Positions 24,922-34,565 of a stretch of 64,000 nt of DNA are shown piece after piece; the first letter of the stretch is position 1; every line of letters begins with the position of its first letter. A program made the position numbers and the translations under genes. Origin of the DNA: Sphingobacteriales bacterium (GTDB lineage: Bacteria > Bacteroidota > Bacteroidia > Chitinophagales > Chitinophagaceae); assembly GCA_004144185.1 (NCBI GenBank), contig SEFP01000002.1:682001-746000 (forward strand), given 5' to 3'. The notes beneath the pieces are model-generated. The model was given only the letters and a program-made list of their open reading frames with translations. It had not been told where the DNA came from and searched no databases.

Positions 24922-26277
24922 ATGCGTTTTTTGTTTTTAGTAATGATGCTGGGCAGTACCCTGTTGGGTACTGCGCAAAATAAAGTAGCCGCCGACAAGA
25001 TTATTGCTGCGGTTGGGAAAAGCCGGATTATCCTGTCGTCTGAGCTGGAAACCGAAGTGATGCGCCAGAAGCAGGAGCATCCGGAATTTACGGATTCCAT
25101 GCGCTGTGCGCTCTTGCAACAGATGATGATGCGCAAACTGCTGATTGAGCAGGCCGAGCGCGATTCCGTTATGGTCAGTCCGGAAGAAGTAGATGCCAAT
25201 CTTGAAAACCGGATGCGGTATTACCTGCGGTTATACGGTTCCAAAGAGCGTTTGGAGCAGGATGCCGGTAAGACGATTTATCAGATCAAGGAAGATTTCC
25301 GGGAGCCGATTGCCGAGCAGATGATTGCTGAGAAAATGCAGGGCAGCCTGATGAACAATGTCAAAGTGACCCCTGCGGAAGTGCGGTCCTTTTATGACAA
25401 GCAACCCAAAGACTCGCTTCCATACTTTCCGGCTACCGTTGAGATGGGCCAGATTGTGATCGACCCGGCGGTGAGTCCGGAACTGGATGCTTACGCCCGT
25501 CAGAAGCTGGAAGACATCCGGAACCAGATTGTGAAAGACGGCAAAAGCTTTGAAACCATGGCCGGTCTGTACAGCGACGACAATAGTGGCCGCGACAATG
25601 GGGGCGATCTGGGAGGCAGTTCGCGCCGGGCTGATTTTGTACCGGAGTTCGCGGCAGCCGCCTTTCGGTTGCAGAATGGCGAGATTTCTCCGATAGTAAA
25701 AACGCGGTTCGGATATCACATCATTCAGATGGTGAGCCGGCAGGGCGAAGAAGCACACCTGCGGCATATCCTGATCCGCCCGGAGCGCAGCAGTGCCGAT
25801 TATAAAACCGCTCTCAACAAATTGGACAGTGTACGGGCCTTACTGATTGCCGGAACCATCAAATTTCCGGAAGCCGTTGCCAAGTACAGCACCGATGAAA
25901 GTGCCAAGATGAGCGGTGGCATGGTGCAGGATGCTTCTACCGGTGCCACCCGGCTGGAAGTGGATAAGCTGGAACCGGCCATGGCGTTGATGATCGACAG
26001 CCTGACTCCGGGTATGTATTCACAGCCGCAAATCTTTACGAAAGAATCCGGTGACCGGTCGACCCGCATTGTATTTATGCGCAGTCGCACCGAGCCGCAC
26101 AAAGCCAACCTGGTAGACGATTATGCACAGATTCAGGGAGTAGCGCTGATGCAGAAAAAGCAGGAAGAAATGGAAACTTGGTTTCAGAAGAAGTTGCCTT
26201 CGTATTACATCCGTATCGCACCGGAGTTCCGGTCTTGTCCGGGAATGGCCGCCTGGGGCCAGAAAAGTCCACAATAA
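24922..26277 (+). CDS. SurA-like periplasmic peptidylprolyl isomerase with two parvulin domains
   Basis: This 451-residue protein has a signal peptide (about residues 1-19) and a helical N-terminal region with SELETEVMRQKQEHPE, like the SurA chaperone module. The first parvulin domain spans about residues 175-280 (GGDLGGSSRRADFVPEF, then VKTRFGYHIIQMV). A second, more divergent domain covers about 285-400 (HLRHILIRPE, then KMSGGMVQD). Such proteins help fold outer-membrane proteins in the periplasm, consistent with the many barrel proteins of this genome. A promoter-like element precedes it and a strong terminator follows. Confidence 0.88.
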   Translation: MRFLFLVMMLGSTLLGTAQNKVAADKIIAAVGKSRIILSSELETEVMRQKQEHPEFTDSMRCALLQQMMMRKLLIEQAERDSVMVSPEEVDANLENRMRYYLRLYGSKERLEQDAGKTIYQIKEDFREPIAEQMIAEKMQGSLMNNVKVTPAEVRSFYDKQPKDSLPYFPATVEMGQIVIDPAVSPELDAYARQKLEDIRNQIVKDGKSFETMAGLYSDDNSGRDNGGDLGGSSRRADFVPEFAAAAFRLQNGEISPIVKTRFGYHIIQMVSRQGEEAHLRHILIRPERSSADYKTALNKLDSVRALLIAGTIKFPEAVAKYSTDESAKMSGGMVQDASTGATRLEVDKLEPAMALMIDSLTPGMYSQPQIFTKESGDRSTRIVFMRSRTEPHKANLVDDYAQIQGVALMQKKQEEMETWFQKKLPSYYIRIAPEFRSCPGMAAWGQKSPQ

Positions 26278-26312
26278 GGTCTCTACAGGGCTTCCAATCC
26301 AGCACCATCAAA

Positions 26313-26355
26313 TACTAAAGAAGCGTTGCCTCGTACCGGCAACGCTTCTTTAGTA
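26313..26355. terminator. Hairpin terminator after the SurA-like gene
   Basis: Perfect 18-bp arms (26313-26330 and 26338-26355) around a 7-nt loop, 36 bp past the stop codon. The 3' side is followed by TATCCGGAAG rather than a T tract, so the stem itself carries the T-rich end. Confidence 0.8.
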
Positions 26356-26436
26356 TCCGGAAGCATTGGATTCCGGAACAACAGCGTTCCAAAGCCGTCT
26401 CTGAGAAGCAGCGGCCTGCTCTACGGGGAGTTCCTG

Positions 26437-26444
26437 TACTTTCG
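26437..26444 (+). promoter_or_regulatory. -7 promoter-like element (TACTTTCG)
   Basis: TACTTTCG ends 21 bp before the ATG at 26466 of the glycosyltransferase gene. Confidence 0.45.
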
Positions 26445-26465
26445 TCCCGCTTTTAACGCGTGGGT

Positions 26466-27401
26466 ATGGCAGCTCCTTTTATCTCTATTTGCATTCCGGC
26501 CAGAAATCGCAGTCCCATCATGAGGCGGCTGCTGGATAGTATTGCCCTTCAGCGTTACACCGATTTTGAAGTCGTTGTGACCGACAACAGCGACGACAAT
26601 CAGATTGCCGATCTGGTGGCGGAGTATCCTTCGCTCCAGATCCGGTACTCGCTCAACAATCCGAAGACCGAAATGGGCGAAAACTGGAACCGGTGTATGC
26701 AACAGGCGACGGGTCAATGGATCAAACTGATTCATGATGATGACTGGTTTACGACACCGGACAGCTTGGGAGCCTTTGCTCAAACCGCCACTGCAACCAA
26801 AGCCGGCTTTCTTTTTTCAGATTATTACAATGTGGATGAGGACAGCAGCGCCCGGACCCGTGTGGGAATTTCTACGTTCCGGAAATGGCTTTTAAGACGT
26901 ACGCCGTTTAGCTTATTGTCCGAAAATGTGATTGGGCCTCCCAGCATTACGCTGATCCGGAAAGACGTGCTGTTTCCGTTCCGGAACCATATGAAGTGGA
27001 TTGTAGACATTGATTGGTACTTAAAACTACTGCACAGCGGCGCTGCTTTTGAAGTCATCCACGAGCCTCTGGTCTGCATCGGTATTCATCCAGAACAGGC
27101 CACCAAAAGCTATTTCCGAAACCCGGACGTAGAGATTCCGGAATGCCTGGATCTGCTGTCAGGTTGGCCACGCTTTTACCGGAGCCTCTTTGCGTATGAT
27201 TACTGCTGGCGGCTCCTGCGGAACGTAAACATCCGGTCGGAAGCAGCGTTCAAAGCCTATGCAGCCGGGAAACCGGTTCCGGACGCCATCAGCGATATGA
27301 TCCGGTTCCGGAAATCGGTTTCAGATACCCTTCTGCAACAGAAAATGACATCTAAGCTCTTGATGTTCATGCAATGGCTGCGTTTTAACCTGGGTCACTA
27401 A
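26466..27401 (+). CDS. Family 2 glycosyltransferase
   Basis: From the ATG at 26466 the protein has 311 residues; a GTG two codons earlier is possible. FISICIPARNRSPIMRRLLD opens the GT-A fold. ATGQWIKLIHDDDWF (about residue 90) holds the metal-binding Asp triad, and MKWIVDIDWYLKLL (about 180) fits the acceptor-side acidic region. It probably transfers a nucleotide sugar to a surface polysaccharide or lipid; substrate unknown. It stands alone between a terminator and a PfpI-family gene. Confidence 0.88.
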   Translation: MAAPFISICIPARNRSPIMRRLLDSIALQRYTDFEVVVTDNSDDNQIADLVAEYPSLQIRYSLNNPKTEMGENWNRCMQQATGQWIKLIHDDDWFTTPDSLGAFAQTATATKAGFLFSDYYNVDEDSSARTRVGISTFRKWLLRRTPFSLLSENVIGPPSITLIRKDVLFPFRNHMKWIVDIDWYLKLLHSGAAFEVIHEPLVCIGIHPEQATKSYFRNPDVEIPECLDLLSGWPRFYRSLFAYDYCWRLLRNVNIRSEAAFKAYAAGKPVPDAISDMIRFRKSVSDTLLQQKMTSKLLMFMQWLRFNLGH

Positions 27402-27496
27402 CTGTGTGTTAAGGTTTATTGAATCGTGAATGCTGAGGCAGTTCATCAGGACCGAAGGCATCATTTTATACACCTGCTGGGCACTAAAACCCTTTT

Positions 27497-28048
27497 ATGC
27501 CTACACTGGAAAACAAAAAAGTAGCCGTACTGGCCACCGATGGTTTTGAACAATCTGAACTGGAGCAACCGGTCGCTGCGCTCAAAGAAGCCGGAGCTAC
27601 CGTAGAAATCGTATCGCTTAAAAGCGGTTCGATCAAAGGATGGGACGAAAAAAACTGGGGCCGCGAAGTCGCCGTAGATAAAACACTGGATGAGGTCACA
27701 GCCGACGATTATGACGCACTGGTTTTGCCCGGTGGTTTGATGAATCCCGACACATTGCGCACCCAGCCTAAAGCCGTTGCGTTTGCCAAAGCATTTATGG
27801 ATGCCCGGAAGCCGGTATCGGCGATTTGCCACGGTCCGTGGTTGCTGGCCGAAGCAGGCGTCGTTGCAGGTCGCAAAATGACGTCTTATAAATCCATTCA
27901 GACCGATCTGAAAAATGCCGGTGCGGAGTGGAGCGATGCAGAAGTGGTTACAGACAAAGGGTTGGTGACCAGCCGCGATCCGAAGGATCTGCCTGCATTC
28001 TGCAAAAAAATGATTGAAGAAATCGGGGAAGGCCGGCACGACCGCTAA
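27497..28048 (+). CDS. PfpI/DJ-1 family protein (type 1 glutamine-amidotransferase-like)
   Basis: This 183-residue protein has the DJ-1/PfpI fold signature. LPGGLMNPDTLR (about residues 75-86) sits before the nucleophile elbow SAICHGPWLLAEAGVV, with Cys about residue 105 followed by His. Glu near residue 18 (DGFEQSELEQP) completes the usual Glu-Cys site. Family members include stress-induced proteases, glyoxalases and deglycases; the exact activity cannot be read from sequence. The ATG at 27497 is clear, and a terminator follows. Confidence 0.92.
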   Translation: MPTLENKKVAVLATDGFEQSELEQPVAALKEAGATVEIVSLKSGSIKGWDEKNWGREVAVDKTLDEVTADDYDALVLPGGLMNPDTLRTQPKAVAFAKAFMDARKPVSAICHGPWLLAEAGVVAGRKMTSYKSIQTDLKNAGAEWSDAEVVTDKGLVTSRDPKDLPAFCKKMIEEIGEGRHDR

Positions 28049-28069
28049 GCTCTACCCTGTTTTTTCCGG

Positions 28070-28107
28070 AACGTCTGCTTCACCTCTTTGAAGCAGACGT
28101 TTTTTTG
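28070..28107 (+). terminator. Intrinsic terminator after the PfpI-family gene
   Basis: Perfect 13-bp arms (28070-28082 and 28089-28101) around a 6-nt loop, followed by a TTTTTT run. A TTCCGGAA octamer overlaps the left edge. Confidence 0.92.
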
Positions 28108-28216
28108 TGCCGCTTCCGGCACCAGCTATCCCCAGACTTCCAAAAAAGAGCGGTGTCAATCCGGGGATTCCGACCGTCCTTTGCAACCACTTTATCAATT
28201 TTTGGTGCGAAATTTT

Positions 28217-29368
28217 ATGAACGTTGGAATCATTGGTTCGGGCGCAATGGGCGCCGGTATTGCTCAGGTAGCCGCAATGGCCGGCCATTCGGTCCATATT
28301 TATGACACAGCAGCACCTGCGCTTCAAAGAGCGCAGTCAGGCTTGCAGACGACCCTTCAGAAATTGGAGGAGAAAGGCAAGCTTCCGGATGCAGCAACAG
28401 TGATGAACCGGTTTCAGTTTACCGGCACACTGGCCGATCTCGCGCCCTGCCATTTGGTTATTGAAGCCATTGTTGAAAATCTGGACATTAAAAAGAAGGT
28501 TTTTGCAGAACTGGAGGCCGTGGTTTCTGCCGGTTGCATTCTGGCCACCAATACCTCTTCCCTGTCGGTAACAGCGATTGCCGCTGCCTGTCGTCAGCCG
28601 GAGCGGGTGCTGGGATTGCATTTTTTCAATCCGGCGCCGCTGATGGCCTTGGTAGAAGTGGTACCGGCCCTGCAAACCCGTGAAGGGTTGGTTCCGGAAC
28701 TAATGGCGTTGATGCAGCAATGGGGCAAGATGCCTGTACAAACCAAAGACACACCGGGTTTTATCGTCAACCGGCTGGCGCGCCCGTTTTACGGGGAAGC
28801 CATCCGCATTTATGAGGAAGGCATTGCTTCGCCGGCTACTCTTGACTGGGCCATGACTACGCTGGGCGGCTTCCGGATGGGACCCTTTACCCTGATGGAT
28901 TACATTGGTCACGACGTCAATTATGTGGTGACGGAAACCGTGTGGACCTCGTTCTTTTATGACCCGCGCTACAAACCTTCGTTTTCGCAGAAACGACTGC
29001 TCGAAGCGGGCTGGCTGGGCCGCAAAACCGGCCGCGGATTTTATGAGTACGCTGAAGGAACCGTGCTTCCGGAGCCGGTGATGGATGAAGCTTTGGGGCG
29101 GCATCTGGTAGACCGGATCGGAGCCATGCTGATGAACGAAGCCATTGAGGCCCTGCATCTGGGCGTGGCTTCGGCTGCGGATCTGGAAATGGCCATGACC
29201 AAAGGCGTCAACTATCCCAAAGGGCTGCTGCAATGGGCCGATGATGCCGGTGCAGCCCGTGTTTTGGCCGTGCTGGATGCGTTGTATGAAGAATATGGGG
29301 AAGACCGGTACCGCGCATCGGTTTTGCTGCGCCAGAAAGCCCGCAATGACGAGCGGTTCCTGAGCTAA
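28217..29368 (+). CDS. 3-hydroxyacyl-CoA dehydrogenase
   Basis: From the ATG at 28217 the protein has 383 residues. The frame extends 43 codons upstream, but that part reads through the terminator and is not coding. NAD-binding motif VGIIGSGAMGAGIAQVAAMAG lies at residues 3-22. NTSSLSVTAIA and the catalytic His segment GLHFFNPAPLMALVEVV follow. Two C-terminal 3HCDH domains (about 180-280 and 300-375) make it a tandem form, as in PaaH-like and 3-hydroxybutyryl-CoA enzymes. It oxidises 3-hydroxyacyl-CoA. PaaH of phenylacetate degradation is possible, given paaD and paaZ elsewhere in the window. Confidence 0.93.
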   Translation: MNVGIIGSGAMGAGIAQVAAMAGHSVHIYDTAAPALQRAQSGLQTTLQKLEEKGKLPDAATVMNRFQFTGTLADLAPCHLVIEAIVENLDIKKKVFAELEAVVSAGCILATNTSSLSVTAIAAACRQPERVLGLHFFNPAPLMALVEVVPALQTREGLVPELMALMQQWGKMPVQTKDTPGFIVNRLARPFYGEAIRIYEEGIASPATLDWAMTTLGGFRMGPFTLMDYIGHDVNYVVTETVWTSFFYDPRYKPSFSQKRLLEAGWLGRKTGRGFYEYAEGTVLPEPVMDEALGRHLVDRIGAMLMNEAIEALHLGVASAADLEMAMTKGVNYPKGLLQWADDAGAARVLAVLDALYEEYGEDRYRASVLLRQKARNDERFLS

Positions 29369-29519
29369 GAAAGCTGAGGTTTTCCGGAAGGGTATCGTCT
29401 TGGAAACGGTTTCAGGCGGCCACTACAGCTTGCAATCTTCTTTAAAAGAACCGTTCAACGGGATCTTTTTCCGAAATTTGTTTCATCACTCTTCAAGGAG
29501 TAGTGGTGTCGCCTGACGT

Positions 29520-31982
29520 ATGTTCCTGAAAAAGATTCTCCTGTATGGTCTGCTGTTGCTGTGCTGTTTCCTGGCAGGCAACCAAGCCATTGCCTCTCAC
29601 ATTATTGGTGGCGAGGTGCGCTATGAACACATCAGCGGCACTACGTACCGGGTGGTGTTGAATCTGTATGGCGACTGCAATCTCGACCCTAACAGTGCGT
29701 ACTCGCGCCTGCCCACAATGATTCCCGTGATCACTATATTCCGGGATTCTGTTCTTCCGTATCGGGCTATTCAACTCGGCCGTACGTCGATGCCCCCGCA
29801 GGATGCTTCCCCCAGCTGTCCCAGTTATCAGACCCAAACCACCTGCAACTCAACCAGCAGCACCGTGCCGGGAATCAAGCGTTATGAATATGCGGCCACT
29901 ATCACGCTTCCACAGGATACAACTTCATCCTGCTGGCGGTTTGTTTTTGACGGCAGCGAAAGCACCAACAGTGCCGGTCGAACCACGTCTATTAAAAATA
30001 TCGACCAGAACAATGCGGTTACGCTCATTTACATCTACAGCACCCTGAACAACCGTTCCGGAATTGTCAATACCTCGCCGGATTTCAGTGTGCTGGCGAC
30101 GCCTTATTTCTGCAACGCTCCTAATCAGCAGTTCAACCCGGGCGCGACCGATGTCAATGGCGATGTACTGACAAACAGGCTAACTGTTGCCCGGGGCACC
30201 GGTAATGCACCGGTAGGCTATGTCAACGGGTATCCGGCGCCCTATTACCTGGCCACGACCGGTACACCCGTATTCAATCCACAAACCGGACAGCTGACGT
30301 TTTCACCCAGCCAGACGCAGTACAGTACTGTGGTGTACCAGATTGATGAGTACCGGAGAGGCATCCGGGTGGGCAGTATTATGCGCGAGATGAATTTTGT
30401 GGTCATCCCCTGCACCAATTCCGCGCCGTCTGCCAACCCAACCGGCATGACCAACGCGGTTCTGCTCAACAACACAACGATTTCGGTATGCCGGGGACAA
30501 ACGGCTTCCTTTAGCCTGAACCCGACCGATCCACAAAACGATACTATTGACATAACCGCTTCCGGCATTCCGGCAACGGCCAGTTTTGTTATTTCCGGAA
30601 ACGGAACGCCTGCGCCAACCTCTACATTTAGCTGGAATACGGCCAACGTACCACCGGCTACGTATAATTTCTTTGTTTCTTATGCCGACCGGTCCTGCCC
30701 GATTTCCAGCCGGCAGGTGATTGGATACAGCGTGGTAGTAGCCGATCCCGTCCGGATTTTGTATACTGCCGTGAGGGCAGCCACCTGTTCTACCCAAAAC
30801 GTGTTCCGGATCGATGTCCCTTCCGGAACCTCGCAGAACATCACAATCCTTCAGAACGGCGTTGTAATACGATCGTACGCCAATCTTACCAGTGCAGTTA
30901 CGGATTCCCTTCCTGCCGGCAGGTACGTTATTCGGGCGGCAAGCGGCGCCAGTTGTACTGGCGATACCACTATTGTACTTGCAGCGCCTGAAGGGTATAC
31001 CATCCAGGCCGGTCCGGATCAGAGCATCTGCCAGGGAGATTCCGTGCAGTTGATGGCGACCAGTACCACCGATAACTGGCAATGGTCGCCCGCTACCGGA
31101 TTGAGTTGCACGAGTTGTATAGATCCTATTGCCACCCCGCAATCCAGCCAGCGGTATGTGGTCCGTACGGTCTTTCCGGATGGGTGCCGGGCTGAAGACA
31201 GTGTTCTGGTTCAAGTTATTGGCCCGGTTGCGACCCGGATCAGTGCCGATACCACTATTTGTGCCGGCGATACGGTTCAGTTATTCGCCTCCGGCGGAGC
31301 ACAATATCAATGGACGCCGGCTGGTAGTCTCCTGAACCCGACAACCCAGAATCCCCGCGCATTCCCCGGCGTTTCGACCCGTTATACGGTTGTCATCCGG
31401 GAAAACAAATGCTTTAGTGATACGCTCTCGCAACTGGTTACAGTCGTTCCGCGGGCAACCGTTCAGATCGACGAGGACTTCAGCGCCATGTCGGGAACCA
31501 GTGTTACCCTTCGGGCGGTCGTCACCAATGCCAATGCTATTTTATGGTCGCCGGCTACCGGGCTCAGTTGTACCGACTGCCCCAATCCGACCGCCCAGCT
31601 GACGACGAGCATTGTATACATCGCAACTGCTCAAAACAGTTATGGCTGTTCCGGAAAAGATTCGGTGCGGATCACGGCCACCTGCGATGGCAGCGCCTAT
31701 TATGTCGCCAATACATTTACGCCCAATGGCGACGGGCAGGATGACTGGTTTTACCCACAGGGCAAAGCTGTCAATCCTATCAGCCGCATGGATATCTACA
31801 ACCGCTGGGGACAGAAGGTCTTCGAAGGACGGAATCTGACGCCCAATGATCCGTATGCAGGTTGGAATGGCCGTTATCAGGGAAAAGCGCTGGGCGCCGG
31901 GGTGTTTCTGTATGTAATGGAAACGTTCTGTGCAGACGGCACGCCGGTATATCTGAAGGGTGATATCAACCTGGTCCGTTAG
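29520..31982 (+). CDS. Large surface protein with T9SS type B (gliding-associated) C-terminal domain
   Basis: This 820-residue protein has a signal peptide (about residues 1-25). Residues about 25-300 hold a beta-rich region opening with HIIGGEVRYEHISGTTYRVVL, which I recall from many large Bacteroidota surface proteins. About residues 490-725 hold three PKD-like repeats, each with a WSPATGLSC or WTPAGSL core. The C-terminal 90 residues start ANTFTPNGDGQDDWFYP and contain MDIYNRWGQKVFEG and FLYVMET, the gliding-motility-associated (CHU_C) sorting domain. It should be exported by T9SS to the cell surface. Exact function unknown; adhesion or motility is plausible. Confidence 0.87.
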   Translation: MFLKKILLYGLLLLCCFLAGNQAIASHIIGGEVRYEHISGTTYRVVLNLYGDCNLDPNSAYSRLPTMIPVITIFRDSVLPYRAIQLGRTSMPPQDASPSCPSYQTQTTCNSTSSTVPGIKRYEYAATITLPQDTTSSCWRFVFDGSESTNSAGRTTSIKNIDQNNAVTLIYIYSTLNNRSGIVNTSPDFSVLATPYFCNAPNQQFNPGATDVNGDVLTNRLTVARGTGNAPVGYVNGYPAPYYLATTGTPVFNPQTGQLTFSPSQTQYSTVVYQIDEYRRGIRVGSIMREMNFVVIPCTNSAPSANPTGMTNAVLLNNTTISVCRGQTASFSLNPTDPQNDTIDITASGIPATASFVISGNGTPAPTSTFSWNTANVPPATYNFFVSYADRSCPISSRQVIGYSVVVADPVRILYTAVRAATCSTQNVFRIDVPSGTSQNITILQNGVVIRSYANLTSAVTDSLPAGRYVIRAASGASCTGDTTIVLAAPEGYTIQAGPDQSICQGDSVQLMATSTTDNWQWSPATGLSCTSCIDPIATPQSSQRYVVRTVFPDGCRAEDSVLVQVIGPVATRISADTTICAGDTVQLFASGGAQYQWTPAGSLLNPTTQNPRAFPGVSTRYTVVIRENKCFSDTLSQLVTVVPRATVQIDEDFSAMSGTSVTLRAVVTNANAILWSPATGLSCTDCPNPTAQLTTSIVYIATAQNSYGCSGKDSVRITATCDGSAYYVANTFTPNGDGQDDWFYPQGKAVNPISRMDIYNRWGQKVFEGRNLTPNDPYAGWNGRYQGKALGAGVFLYVMETFCADGTPVYLKGDINLVR

Positions 31983-31992
31983 CTTCGGAAGG

Positions 31993-32262
31993 CTACGGGC
32001 AGCTTTTCAGGGCCTGCCGGTAAGCGGCTGTATCCTGCTGTTCCATAAATGCCGCAATGGTCGGATACTGCTGCATGGTTTTCTCCAGTGCACAGTTGCA
32101 GTACGTTTCCGGATCCAGATGCACCTGACCGTCACCCGTCAGGCAGGATTCTTTAAACTGCTGCCGATAGTCTTCAGTCCAGCCTTCCTGCCAGGAATCG
32201 CAGGAAGTCAGGAGCACCAGCAGTCCGCCTGCCAACAGTCCTACACGTTTTAATGAATGCAT
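31993..32262 (-). CDS. Small lipoprotein
   Basis: This 89-residue protein has a lipoprotein signal with lipobox LLTSC (Cys21). The mature part has four Cys (in KESCLTG, YCNCALEK and LKSCP), suggesting disulfides, and resembles short Bacteroidota lipoproteins of unknown role that carry a YCxC motif. It is convergent with the T9SS surface protein gene (stops 10 bp apart) and lies 46 bp downstream of the VWA gene on the same strand. Function unknown. Confidence 0.7.
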   Translation of the reverse strand: MHSLKRVGLLAGGLLVLLTSCDSWQEGWTEDYRQQFKESCLTGDGQVHLDPETYCNCALEKTMQQYPTIAAFMEQQDTAAYRQALKSCP

Positions 32263-32308
32263 AATTATGGGGGTTCCGGAACGCTTAAAGGCTTTTGAAG
32301 GTCGGATT

Positions 32309-34372
32309 TTACTCCAGCAAGGTAGCCGTGATTTGGTTGCTTTTTACCTGGAAGCGTACAATGGTTGGCGGAGTTCCGGAAGGTCCGGTTACCCAACGGG
32401 CTTCATACGTGCCGGGTTGCAGGCGTATTTTCTGTGTGCCCAGATCACCGGTGATGTTGAGTTGCAGGAATGATGCAAACCCGTCGCCCAGAGGTTGGTA
32501 CAAAACCACTTTACCGGATACAGGAGCGGTATTGGTAAACTGCACCCAGCCCGGCTCGGCAATCTGAATCTCCGTAGCCCCCCCAAAATCAATATCCAGA
32601 TTCCGGCGGGTGACCGGCAGGGTGTTGATTTCCAGATAATAATTACCCGGTTCATACGGCAGCTCTTCCGTTGCTTTCTGTTTTACGATCGTGTTGTCAT
32701 CGGCAAACCGGCGTACGACCGAGGCTTCAAATTCCGATACAGGACGACCTGGATTTTCAGAATACGAAAACCGCAGCGAACCATTGGTCACCACCATGAT
32801 CAGGTTCATTTTCTGCGTCGGCTCGATGGTGATATTCCGGGCCATGACATTGCTCCGGCCGGTTACCACGACATCATAATTGCCGGCAGGAACGGGTTGC
32901 AGATCCGGCTGTCCATTGGCGTCTACCGTCCGGAAAAAGCGTTTTACAATCCGGCCGGTTTTGGGTTCGCGCAACTCCAGCTGCGGACTCGATTTGTAGA
33001 ATTTACCTTTACCATCGCTGAAAAAAACCTGTAAGCCGGACTCGGCTGCCGCTTCCGTACGGGCAGTGTACTCAACAGGGGTAGGCTTGGTTGGTTTTGG
33101 TGCAGGTGGGGCCGGTTTGGTGGGTGTTGGGCGTACTGGCTGGGGAGCCGGGGTAGCCGCTACGACGGGCTTGGGATCTTCAATTGCCTTTGGCAAGGCC
33201 ACCGCCGGAACCGGTCGGGTGCGGGCCGCCAGTACCGGTGTTGTCATTTCATACACCGGCCGGCGGCGAACGACAAATGATAACAACGCAATGGTTTCCG
33301 GTTCCCGTTCCAGGGCCGGTCGCTGTACATCCGGAATGCGCAGGGGCTGCGGCAGGTTAGGCCGGGCCGGATTGGCCGGAGCCGGTACATACCGGTCGAG
33401 GAAGGCCAGGAGCGGGATGGTTACGTTAGGTTCAGGAACAGGTTTCAGCACCGGAACCACCGGCGGCGGGACCGTCACCACAACAGGGAGTTCCTGACGG
33501 GCCGGAAGCGGAACCGGTGGGATACTTCTATGGGAGGGAATCGCGATCGCAGGGATGGTCACGGGGAAACGAAGCGGAGCATTTTTAACCGACAGCTGCG
33601 CCATACTCCGGGGCGCGATTGCCGAAGGCTTCGGAACCGGGGTTACGACTGCAGGCGTTTCAACCGGCTTTGGACGCGGCGCTTCCACGGGCGTTTCGGC
33701 CAGCTTCCGGAAAATCGGGCGATACGCGTCCAGAATTGTTTGAATGGTCGGCTTCATCTGATCCGGACGGGATACCGTCAGATAGGTTCCGAGACAGGCA
33801 TACTGTCCTGCCAGCGGGGCGTAGTCGACCATACTGATGATGTATGGCTTAAAGAAGATCGACCGTTGCTCCAACAGCCTGGCAACCGCACAAAGATCAC
33901 CGCCGCAACTTTCGCCGCCGTCGGTGATCAGGATAATACTATAGCTGTAATGTTCTTCATCAATCAGATCTTCTTCGGCCGCCTGTTGCAGGCTGTATGC
34001 AATTGGCGATACGCCCAGCGGGTGCAGGCTGGCCATCCGAAGGCTCATCTGGTCACGGTTGTTTTTGGAAAACATCACTTCCCGCCGGGTGTCGTAGCAA
34101 TTGCTGTCTGAAACCACCGATTGGTGGCCATACACGCGCAATGCAAACGCTACATCCGGATTCAGGCGGTACATGGAATCCATCAGATTGTCGATCAGGC
34201 GGGCCGTTGTCTGAAACCGGTTTTCGGTGCCCTTCCAGGGTTGCAGCATCGATGACGAACCGTCTACGAGCAACAGAATACGGGGTTCTTTAAAAGCAGA
34301 CCGTTGCTGCCCGCTCGCCCACAGAGGTGCAGCAAGGAGTAAAGAAGCCAGAAAACGGCGCGGGTTCGACAT
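32309..34372 (-). CDS. Secreted VWA-domain protein with long Pro-rich region
   Basis: From the ATG at 34372 the protein has 687 residues, starting with a signal peptide (about 1-22). A von Willebrand factor A domain follows (about 30-210) with a metal-site start LLLVDGSSSM, and GGESCGGDLC later, so it probably binds a divalent metal ligand. About residues 230-450 are extremely rich in Pro, Val, Ala and Arg (many PVP, PKPV, RPxP). The C-terminal 230 residues look beta-rich and include a GNYDVVVTG-type carboxypeptidase-regulatory-like segment. Likely an envelope or surface scaffold protein. The VWA metal site appears complete in part only; I could not check all five positions. Confidence 0.8.
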   Translation of the reverse strand: MSNPRRFLASLLLAAPLWASGQQRSAFKEPRILLLVDGSSSMLQPWKGTENRFQTTARLIDNLMDSMYRLNPDVAFALRVYGHQSVVSDSNCYDTRREVMFSKNNRDQMSLRMASLHPLGVSPIAYSLQQAAEEDLIDEEHYSYSIILITDGGESCGGDLCAVARLLEQRSIFFKPYIISMVDYAPLAGQYACLGTYLTVSRPDQMKPTIQTILDAYRPIFRKLAETPVEAPRPKPVETPAVVTPVPKPSAIAPRSMAQLSVKNAPLRFPVTIPAIAIPSHRSIPPVPLPARQELPVVVTVPPPVVPVLKPVPEPNVTIPLLAFLDRYVPAPANPARPNLPQPLRIPDVQRPALEREPETIALLSFVVRRRPVYEMTTPVLAARTRPVPAVALPKAIEDPKPVVAATPAPQPVRPTPTKPAPPAPKPTKPTPVEYTARTEAAAESGLQVFFSDGKGKFYKSSPQLELREPKTGRIVKRFFRTVDANGQPDLQPVPAGNYDVVVTGRSNVMARNITIEPTQKMNLIMVVTNGSLRFSYSENPGRPVSEFEASVVRRFADDNTIVKQKATEELPYEPGNYYLEINTLPVTRRNLDIDFGGATEIQIAEPGWVQFTNTAPVSGKVVLYQPLGDGFASFLQLNITGDLGTQKIRLQPGTYEARWVTGPSGTPPTIVRFQVKSNQITATLLE

Positions 34373-34551
34373 AGAAAAATCCAAAAACGCAGCCGAAAAC
34401 AAAAGCAGGCCGCCCAAAGCGGTTGCAAGCTACCGAAAACCGCTTGCTTCCTTTTCCGGAATCCGTTGAATGGAGAATAAGAAAACGTGAAAACTGCCTT
34501 TAGGTTGATCGTTTCCGGACTTCTTCCCCACAGCAATGGGAGGTTGAGCCT

Positions 34552-34559
34552 TATCTTTA
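34552..34559 (+). promoter_or_regulatory. -7 promoter-like element (TATCTTTA)
   Basis: TATCTTTA ends 6 bp before the ATG of the PaaD-like gene; one mismatch to TAnnTTTG. Confidence 0.35.
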
Positions 34560-34565
34560 AGATCA

